A stretch of 7,304 nt of DNA. Source: a candidate division CSSED10-310 bacterium. GTDB lineage: Bacteria; CSSED10-310; JAFGJC01. Shown in pieces: positions 1 to 5,528 of this stretch. The position numbers and the translations under genes are program-made. The notes below the pieces were generated by a model, which was not told the origin of the DNA, did no database searches, and worked only from the letters and a program-made list of their open reading frames with translations. The stretch is from the NCBI GenBank assembly GCA_016929305.1, contig JAFGJC010000114.1, positions 1 through 7,304 on the forward strand. Direction: 5' to 3'. How positions within the stretch are numbered: position 1 is the stretch's first letter; the number at the start of each line of letters is the position of its first letter.

Positions 1-646
1 CGACTTCATGAATATTGTATTGTTCAACAATTTGAAGAATATCGTTTCGATTGCCAAGCACTGGATATCCACAGAACTTATCTGTTTTTAAGGTGTCGTT
101 GGTTTGAGTAAGAATTCCAATAACTTTCAAGCGGTAACTCGGCAAACGTTCTATTTCTTTTAAAAGCGTTTCAGCAGCGCTTGTTGTACCGACAATCAAC
201 AGGTTTCTCTGAGGTACTCGTCCCTGATACAGACGAACCAAAAAAACTCGCCATATTGCCGTCGAACCGACAATGAAAAACCATAACAGAATGATAATGG
301 ATCTTGGGAATGCCACATCCAATCTGAAAAAATAAAAGGCAACAAAAACAAGCAGTTCGAGCGTTACAGCTCGAATGGATCTAAAGATTATCTGGTTTGT
401 TGTATAGGTAATGAGTCGATCGTAAAGCCCATGAAAATAGACAAATATGATATGTGCTGCTACAAGGAACCACAAAAAGTGACTGATCCAGAAGTAGCGA
501 TCGGGTGGTATTACGTCATCAAAAAGGAGAAATGATGTTTTTGATCGCAGCCAATAAGACAGATAGTACATCAGAGGAACAAGTATTAGATCACCGGCAA
601 GCAATGCCCATCGGAACTGTTTTCGAAATGATTCAACTCGTTTCAA
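1..646 (-). CDS. Polyprenyl-glycosylphosphotransferase (EPS/O-antigen initiating sugar transferase), N-terminal part
   Basis: This partial gene enters from the left edge and gives the first 215 codons. The predicted protein starts LKRVESFRKQF and has four to five hydrophobic segments at about residues 13-33, 54-71, 94-107 and 117-137. A GLYDR motif lies near residues 73-77. A nucleotide-binding-like strand and loop, NLLIVGTT, sits at 148-155 and opens the CoA_binding_3-type Rossmann region typical of WbaP/EpsE-like proteins. In this family the catalytic bacterial sugar transferase domain is C-terminal, so it lies outside the window. The family transfers a sugar 1-phosphate from a nucleotide sugar to undecaprenyl phosphate at the inner membrane; the sugar cannot be told from this part. 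I chose the TTG at 646-644 because AGGAG lies 11 bases upstream, inside the end of the preceding gene, and no ATG is available nearby. It follows the family 2 glycosyltransferase by 4 bases, so the two are probably co-transcribed and coupled. Confidence 0.88.
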   Translation of the reverse strand, partial: MKRVESFRKQFRWALLAGDLILVPLMYYLSYWLRSKTSFLLFDDVIPPDRYFWISHFLWFLVAAHIIFVYFHGLYDRLITYTTNQIIFRSIRAVTLELLVFVAFYFFRLDVAFPRSIIILLWFFIVGSTAIWRVFLVRLYQGRVPQRNLLIVGTTSAAETLLKEIERLPSYRLKVIGILTQTNDTLKTDKFCGYPVLGNRNDILQIVEQYNIHEV

Positions 647-650
647 AGAG

Positions 651-1523
651 TTATTTTCTCCTGATACTCTCCGTAAAGGATGTGATGACAATCATGGCTA
701 TCCAGCGCATCCAAATGGTAAGGTAAATCATTGAATTGAACAAGAAAAAATGGTCAGATGCCAGGTGTTTATGATAGAAACGAGCCATAGCATGGTGTGT
801 GTAAAATAGAATTCTAACAGGGTACTTTTTACGGCTTGCACCTCGAACGTGAACGACACTGGCTGTCGGAAGATAGAAAATATCAAATCCTTTTTGAGTG
901 GCACGATAGCAATAATCCAAGTCTTCGCCATATAAGAAAAAGTTGCCATCAAACAGGCCGATGGTGTCGATAACCTCGCGTTTGATACACATGAAAGCCC
1001 CTGAAATGGCTTCGACTTTTTGAGGAGAATCGAGAGCTTCCGAAGGCAGTTCATATTGACGGGAAGAAGGCAGCGAAGGAAATAGTCGTGAAATTCCAAA
1101 CAGCCGCATAAACGCTGCTCTGGGTTTAGGAATATTTCTTCTACATTGTGGTTGAACCGAGCCATCGGGATTTATGATTTTTCCGCCGATAATTCCAGTT
1201 TGCGGATTTTGCATAAAGAATTCCGAAACCGCTTCGAAAGCTCCGGGATAGATTCTTGTGTCGGGATTCAACAAAATGATAAATTTTCCATTCGAGGCGT
1301 TTATTCCCGCATTTACCGCGCGAGAAAATCCAATATTCCGCCTATTCTGAATCCAAATGACTTCAGGAAAATGACTCATGATTATTTCTTTTGAATTATC
1401 GCCGGAAGCATTGTCAATAACGAATATCTCAAAAGATTCTGATGATTGTGCCTCATATATACTTCTGATGCATTGTTTCAACAAATCCGGGACTTTGTAA
1501 TTGACAATAATAATCGAGTTCAC
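651..1523 (-). CDS. Family 2 glycosyltransferase, WbbL/rhamnosyltransferase-like
   Basis: The complete 290-residue protein has the GT-A order of the WbbL/RfbF-like branch of GT2. It has a nucleotide-binding start (IIIVNYK, 4-10), VIDNASGD at 35-42, NIGFSRAVNAGI at 63-74, LNPDT at 85-89 in the DXD position, SGAFM at 174-178, and GEDLDYCYR at 199-207, which carries the likely catalytic acidic residues. His225 lies in the usual C-terminal metal or acceptor region. The last 30 residues are hydrophobic and aromatic (about 258-282), suggesting membrane association. Relatives add rhamnose or similar deoxyhexoses to lipid-linked intermediates in the cytoplasm, but motifs alone do not fix the donor sugar. 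The start is a GTG with GGAGG four bases upstream; the nearby ATG triplets are out of frame. The first gene of the leftward pair, it is transcribed away from the membrane glycosyltransferase at 1666. Confidence 0.9.
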   Translation of the reverse strand: MNSIIIVNYKVPDLLKQCIRSIYEAQSSESFEIFVIDNASGDNSKEIIMSHFPEVIWIQNRRNIGFSRAVNAGINASNGKFIILLNPDTRIYPGAFEAVSEFFMQNPQTGIIGGKIINPDGSVQPQCRRNIPKPRAAFMRLFGISRLFPSLPSSRQYELPSEALDSPQKVEAISGAFMCIKREVIDTIGLFDGNFFLYGEDLDYCYRATQKGFDIFYLPTASVVHVRGASRKKYPVRILFYTHHAMARFYHKHLASDHFFLFNSMIYLTIWMRWIAMIVITSFTESIRRK

Positions 1524-1665
1524 GGTTCCTCCATAATCTGCATCGTAACCTACATGTAATCTCTTGGCTTCGTCAAGGATGTTGGACTATGATTGGAATA
1601 TTCTGATCGAAACGACAGCTGATGGTTATTTGTCAAGGAAAGGTATTAATCGAAGGAAGAAACAA
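1524..1665. promoter_or_regulatory. Divergent intergenic region between the two transcription units
   Basis: This stretch of about 140 bases separates the leftward pair from the rightward operon and must contain the start signals for at least the leftward unit. It holds the GGAGG ribosome binding site for the leftward GTG (1528-1532 on the complement) and the GAAGGAAG site for the rightward ATG at 1666. On the minus strand a TTGACG lies at 1576-1571, five of six matches to a -35 box, but no good -10 follows at 17-18 bases. I see no strong inverted repeat that would mark an operator. The assignment is positional; promoter elements are inferred from sigma-70-type consensus, which may not apply to this organism. 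Confidence 0.5.
1564..1593 (+). promoter_or_regulatory. Candidate sigma-70-like promoter for the rightward operon
   Basis: TTGGCT at 1564-1569 (four of six matches to TTGACA) is followed after 18 bases by TATGAT at 1588-1593 (five of six matches to TATAAT). This would start transcription at about 1600, leaving a leader of about 65 bases before the ATG at 1666. The match supports the shorter gene start, since a start at 1564 would overlap the promoter. It is a consensus match only, and could arise by chance in AT-rich DNA. Confidence 0.3.
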
Positions 1666-3684
1666 ATGACGCGCGACAATGACTTACGACGTGTTACAGG
1701 GGTTTGTGTAATTGTCTTTATCTCGACATTCATCTATCTATTCCTTTACCAAAACTATGGGCTTAATCTTTGGGATGAAGGTGTTCCACTTAGCGGTGCG
1801 TTGCGATTAGCAAGAGGAGAAACTCCCGGTATTGATTTCGTGGCTTATTCACCCGGTAGATATTTTTTGTACCACTGGTCTCTAATATTAATGAAAGGAA
1901 ATATTATTGGACCCAGAACACTTATGTCGATAATAGGAGCGCTCATCGGTGTCTTGATTTACTGGATCGGAATTCATTTCATTCGCGATAAATTCGCTCT
2001 GTTACCAGTTCTTGTATACTGTCTTATGCCAAGTCCTTACTATTACAGGTTTTTCACGTTGATCCTCCTGTTTTCAATTGCAGCACTTATAGAATTTCAC
2101 AAAGTACCGACAATGTGGCGATTGATATTTGTTTCATTTTCTGCGGCTTCTGGCATTTGGTTGAGAGAGGAATTGGGCATTTTTTTGATTTTATGTCTGG
2201 GTATTTGTGCGATAAAGATTCAGCATCAGAGGAAAACTCGAAAATTCTGCGTGTGGATACCATTTTTTTTCGGAGTTATCAGTTGGAGTTTACGCAGTTT
2301 TTATTGGGGCGGATTCACTCCCACTTTCAACTATTATCAACATGTCATTGAATCACTGGTGGGTTTCCGTTCCGACATGTGGTTGCCCTGGCCGAAGGTA
2401 TGGCAATTAGCTTTTTGGAAAGACTATGGGTTTTTCATTGCACTGGAAGATGCCATGATTTGGTTCCCTCTTCTCATTATATCAATGGCATTGTTTGTGA
2501 CGATCAAACAAAAGCGATTGAACATTAACTGGATCATTTTGATCGGATATTGCTTTGTTGGCTATGGATTAGTGATAGCCCGTACTGGATTCGGTAATGT
2601 TCAGCGAAGCCTGCCTCCTGTAGTTATTACTGCAGTGAGTTTAGTTTATTGCAGAAAACCGGCGACAGATTATGGAAGAAAACGATTTGCTAAAGTTACA
2701 GGAGCAGTTCTTTTAGGGTTGATCGGTTATGATTCTCTCATTGAAAATCCTCAAAATTATTATTCTGCCGGAGTATGCGGAGTATGGAAAAATCAGGTGC
2801 AAGGTTCGAACCTAGACGTCAGAACTGATCGACAAACAGCATTTTTCTTCGAAACCATCGACCGTGAAGTCAAACGTATCTCAACACCCGGATCGTCAAT
2901 GATTTGTCTTCCTTTTCACCCTATTTGGAATTTCTCTACCGGTTTCTTAAATCCGACGTATTATGAGTGGTTGTTACCGGGTATGGTGCCGCAAAATCAG
3001 CAAGCGGAGATCATTTCAGCTTTTCAGAATGTGTCACCCGATGCTTTTATTGTCGGTAATCTCGCTTTTGATTATATTCCCGAGCGGATGTTTTCACGGC
3101 AGTATCCGGAGGTGATGGTATGGTTAGAACGCAATTATTACAGGTATATAACGCTGCCGATTTCACCGGTGCAGCAAGATCATATTGATGGTCGAAAAAG
3201 CCTTTCTGAATACTTTGCTATTTATCTTTCGATAACGAATGCGATAAGTCTTCTAAATCCCGCAGATTCTGTGTTATTTCAGAATGTTGTGGGTTCCAAT
3301 CGCATTGATTCAGTTTTCCTGGCTGGCGAACGATTTCCGGTATTATGGCAAAACGGTCCTTCATCGATTGAAATGCCATGCCAAATCGATGAAATGTTAT
3401 TACTTAAGGTAAAAATTGTGAGTGAAACATGTTTCGATGAATCATTTACTGCCAGTGTCGAATATAAAATCGATCAGGAAGTGGTGCACTCGTTGTTTTT
3501 CGGAGATGAAGTGACAATAGAGAATAATAACGGAGAGGTTTTGATTGATCTTTCCAATTATATTCATTCAAGCGGTTTGATAATATTTCGAACTGAAGTG
3601 ACTTCCGGTTGTAAGATTGGATGGATAGACCCGGTGGTTTTCAGTATGCCCAAAAGTTTGGACTTCGTTGACATGGATTTTTAA
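1666..3684 (+). CDS. GT-C/PMT-like membrane glycosyltransferase with large extracytoplasmic C-terminal region
   Basis: The 672-residue protein resembles the PMT_2/ArnT-like GT-C glycosyltransferases, which use polyprenyl-phosphate sugars on the outer side of the inner membrane. After a first transmembrane helix (about 11-29), the first external loop carries NLWDEGVPLSGALRLARG (34-51), with the Asp-Glu pair expected to be catalytic, then YSPGRYFLYHW (61-71). About nine more hydrophobic segments run to about residue 357. The remaining 315 residues are mostly soluble: a region with FLNPTYYEWLLPG at 427-439 that recurs in related glycosyltransferases, then a strand-rich end (about 545-660) that looks like a small beta-sandwich. 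The ATG start has GAAGGAAG about 5 bases upstream. An in-frame TTG at 1564 would add 34 polar residues before the first helix, with no good ribosome binding site, so I reject it. Donor and acceptor are unknown. It is first in the rightward operon. Confidence 0.82.
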   Translation: MTRDNDLRRVTGVCVIVFISTFIYLFLYQNYGLNLWDEGVPLSGALRLARGETPGIDFVAYSPGRYFLYHWSLILMKGNIIGPRTLMSIIGALIGVLIYWIGIHFIRDKFALLPVLVYCLMPSPYYYRFFTLILLFSIAALIEFHKVPTMWRLIFVSFSAASGIWLREELGIFLILCLGICAIKIQHQRKTRKFCVWIPFFFGVISWSLRSFYWGGFTPTFNYYQHVIESLVGFRSDMWLPWPKVWQLAFWKDYGFFIALEDAMIWFPLLIISMALFVTIKQKRLNINWIILIGYCFVGYGLVIARTGFGNVQRSLPPVVITAVSLVYCRKPATDYGRKRFAKVTGAVLLGLIGYDSLIENPQNYYSAGVCGVWKNQVQGSNLDVRTDRQTAFFFETIDREVKRISTPGSSMICLPFHPIWNFSTGFLNPTYYEWLLPGMVPQNQQAEIISAFQNVSPDAFIVGNLAFDYIPERMFSRQYPEVMVWLERNYYRYITLPISPVQQDHIDGRKSLSEYFAIYLSITNAISLLNPADSVLFQNVVGSNRIDSVFLAGERFPVLWQNGPSSIEMPCQIDEMLLLKVKIVSETCFDESFTASVEYKIDQEVVHSLFFGDEVTIENNNGEVLIDLSNYIHSSGLIIFRTEVTSGCKIGWIDPVVFSMPKSLDFVDMDF

Positions 3685-3742
3685 ACACCATAAACTAAAA
3701 TGATGGAATTTCATTGAGATTCTGCAGAAATGGAGCATACAG
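3685..3742 (+). other. Short intergenic spacer with ribosome binding site
   Basis: These 58 bases separate the membrane glycosyltransferase from the propeller gene. A weak 5-bp stem (AATGA and TCATT around TGGAATT, about 3699-3715) has no U-tract and does not look like a terminator. A 10-base palindrome TTCTGCAGAA lies at 3720-3729, probably by chance. GGAG at 3732-3735 sits 7 bases before the next ATG and sets that start. Read-through transcription into the next gene is therefore likely. Confidence 0.5.
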
Positions 3743-4741
3743 ATGATTAAAGAAGCTGGAATTTGGATGATGATCGTTACTCTATTCATTTTGCCTGTTA
3801 TCCAGAGTCAAGATGCGAGCGAAGCTGCCGGGCGGGAGCAATCGGAAATGATTGCCGCTTTTAATTCCGAGGTAAAGTTGGCGCGATTTTTCAACAATGA
3901 TCCAGATACAGTGTTATGGGCATCAAATTCTGGAATCGAATTATTGAATATAAGAACCAATCAAATGATGGACAAGATTCTATCTGAAGAGAAAATAAGA
4001 GCTTTAAAAGTTGATCCCTTTAACAGTAAAAAAGCGATAGCTTCAACGATTAGTGGCCGGGTTTATTTTATTGAGCTAAAGGATGGGAAACTGGTTCCCC
4101 AACTCGTGCAAGAACTCAGTCAAGGCGATGTTCATATCATTCGCCAGTTTCTGTTTCATCCCCAAAAGCCCGGATTTGTTTATGCTGCTGATAGTAATAC
4201 GATTTACTGCAGCAAAGACAATGGTTTGTCATGGATGCAAAATATGCCCATCAAAATCCCTGAGGAAGAGCGGATCATAATCGTTATGATTCCAAGTATC
4301 GCTCATGAAGATAAATTTCTTGTGTCGACAACTCAGGGAGGTCGATATTTAATTGATTGGGAGTTTACGTCTTTGGAAGAGGTGGTTGAAAGTGCTATTC
4401 CTCACGGACATTCCATCGGAACAAATACTCGATCATATATTTTAAAAGGACCGAACGAGCAAATATTTGGATTTAAGCATCTTGATATTCAAATGCTGGA
4501 TGGACTGTATTTTTTTGATCAGCAGAATGGTCCAGTGATATACGGTGCTGGTATCGGCACGTCACCGATAAAATGGCAGAAAAAGGGTCACAGAATATTT
4601 GTTTATCATATTTGTCCGCGACTACATATGACCTTTTCGATCGACGTGTTTCCTTCGGATCAAACACGGATAATCCTAACTGATCCGAATGGAATTTTTG
4701 TGACAGAAAATGCCGGGAAGGATTGGGTTAGGATTAAGTGA
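3743..4741 (+). CDS. Secreted Asp-box (BNR/sortilin-like) beta-propeller protein
   Basis: The 332-residue protein begins with a signal peptide: Lys3, a hydrophobic core at 7-20, and polar residues from 21 (probable cleavage near 21-26). The rest has spaced strand repeats typical of a beta-propeller. Two carry Asp-box motifs of the S-x-D-x-G-x-T-W type: SKDNGLSW (157-164) and TENAGKDW (321-328), the latter closing the protein. Each follows a strand pair of the form P-x-x-x-x-x-V/I-Y/L (138-150 and 302-314). Two weaker blades lacking the box occur near 52-72 and 89-110. Asp boxes mark propellers in sialidases, sortilins and photosystem II assembly factor Ycf48, but they are structural. No sialidase-type Arg triad or Asp-box catalytic context is evident, so I make no enzymatic claim. 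Length fits a single seven-bladed propeller. The stop overlaps the next start by 4 bases, implying translational coupling and probably a shared role in the periplasm. Confidence 0.75.
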   Translation: MIKEAGIWMMIVTLFILPVIQSQDASEAAGREQSEMIAAFNSEVKLARFFNNDPDTVLWASNSGIELLNIRTNQMMDKILSEEKIRALKVDPFNSKKAIASTISGRVYFIELKDGKLVPQLVQELSQGDVHIIRQFLFHPQKPGFVYAADSNTIYCSKDNGLSWMQNMPIKIPEEERIIIVMIPSIAHEDKFLVSTTQGGRYLIDWEFTSLEEVVESAIPHGHSIGTNTRSYILKGPNEQIFGFKHLDIQMLDGLYFFDQQNGPVIYGAGIGTSPIKWQKKGHRIFVYHICPRLHMTFSIDVFPSDQTRIILTDPNGIFVTENAGKDWVRIK

Positions 4742-5523
4742 CAGAAAATAATTTCTTTAAAACCATTTTCTTTTTATTACCAATAATGATTTTAAGTGCA
4801 GGCAGCTGTCAGCCCGCAGATAATCTGATAACGGGAGTAAGTGATTATTCTGATTTGACGACGGATCTGCTCGCGACACCGGTCGCTCAGGATATTGTGT
4901 ACACAGTAAAGAGGAATGTGGCTAATGAATCTGAGTATTCGGTTATTACTCAGACAAATCTATTTGATCCGGAGCGAAAATTTGAGCAGGAAAGTGCGCA
5001 GACAGACCCGACACCCACACCCAGTACAGCTCCTTCGATTACTGAGATACCAAACTTGAAACTTGTGGGAACCATAAAAACCAACAGTGAAGAATCATAT
5101 GCTTTTATCGTAGATTCCAAGGATAAAGACAGGCAAGGCAAATCAAAACGCTATGCAATTGGTGATTTTATTGGAGAATATCGGGTAAGCATGATTAAAC
5201 CGGATCAGGTGATCATAAAAAAGGGAGATGAGCTTGCTGTTTTGCGATTGAAACCAGTGGAAGGCAATCGAACAACAAGATCAAGATATCAACGCTCCAA
5301 TACCGGCTCGACGCGGCCTCCTGCCAGGACAAATACCAGAGCCGCTTCCGGAAAAAACAATTATCAAAAAGATCAGGATGAAAAACGGAAGATGGAACAA
5401 GAAGAAAAGTACCGGAAGGAGAGCAGGGAGCGCAACACCGCTAATTTTAGTAATGAAGCCTTGAATCAGAGAGGTCAAAGCGGTAATCGTCGAAGCAGCC
5501 TAAGGGGTTCCTGCGGCAGGTAA
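4738..5523 (+). CDS. Probable lipoprotein with GspC/PilP-type homology-region domain and basic tail
   Basis: The 261-residue protein starts at a GTG overlapping the previous stop (GTGA), with AGGA four bases upstream. A hydrophobic stretch (9-20) ends in SAGSC with Cys24 as the likely lipidation site, although Ala at -3 is a weak lipobox. SVITQTNLFDPERKF (68-82) resembles the NLF segment ahead of the homology region in type II secretion GspC. A Pro/Thr-rich linker (90-100) follows. A compact beta domain occupies about 104-172 with NLKLVGTI, YAFIVD, KRYAIGDFIGEYRV, DQVIIKKGDELAVLRL in order, the pattern shared by GspC and pilus PilP. GspC has a transmembrane anchor whereas PilP is a lipoprotein, so topology here is PilP-like. 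Residues 177-261 are low-complexity, rich in Arg, Asn, Gln, Ser, with a charged probable helix at 211-231. No other secretion or pilus gene is in view, so function is inferred from fold only. Confidence 0.68.
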   Translation: MTENNFFKTIFFLLPIMILSAGSCQPADNLITGVSDYSDLTTDLLATPVAQDIVYTVKRNVANESEYSVITQTNLFDPERKFEQESAQTDPTPTPSTAPSITEIPNLKLVGTIKTNSEESYAFIVDSKDKDRQGKSKRYAIGDFIGEYRVSMIKPDQVIIKKGDELAVLRLKPVEGNRTTRSRYQRSNTGSTRPPARTNTRAASGKNNYQKDQDEKRKMEQEEKYRKESRERNTANFSNEALNQRGQSGNRRSSLRGSCGR

Positions 5524-5528
5524 ATAGT

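Noticed and set aside
505..726. Plus-strand open frame of 73 codons
   Set aside because: It lies antisense to the sugar transferase start and the end of the family 2 glycosyltransferase, both well supported, and its translation has no recognisable domain.
728..1165. Second minus-strand frame of 145 codons
   Set aside because: It is fully inside the family 2 glycosyltransferase in another frame; only the longer frame shows the GT2 motifs.
1146..1394. Plus-strand open frame of 82 codons
   Set aside because: Antisense shadow of the NIGFSRAVNAGI to LNPDT region of the glycosyltransferase.
1564..1665. N-terminal extension of the PMT-like protein from a TTG at 1564
   Set aside because: No good ribosome binding site, 34 polar residues ahead of the first helix, and overlap with a candidate promoter; the ATG at 1666 has GAAGGAAG at good spacing.
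3699..3715. Possible hairpin terminator between the first two operon genes
   Set aside because: The stem is only 5 bp, AT-rich and has no following T-run.
3743..4741. Sialidase call for the propeller protein
   Set aside because: Asp boxes are structural and occur in many non-enzymatic propellers; I could not find the catalytic Arg triad or Tyr/Glu pair in context.
5281..5478. Hydrophobic minus-strand frame of 65 codons that could look like a small membrane protein
   Set aside because: Its hydrophobicity is a by-product of reading the Lys/Arg/Glu-rich tail codons of the lipoprotein on the opposite strand.
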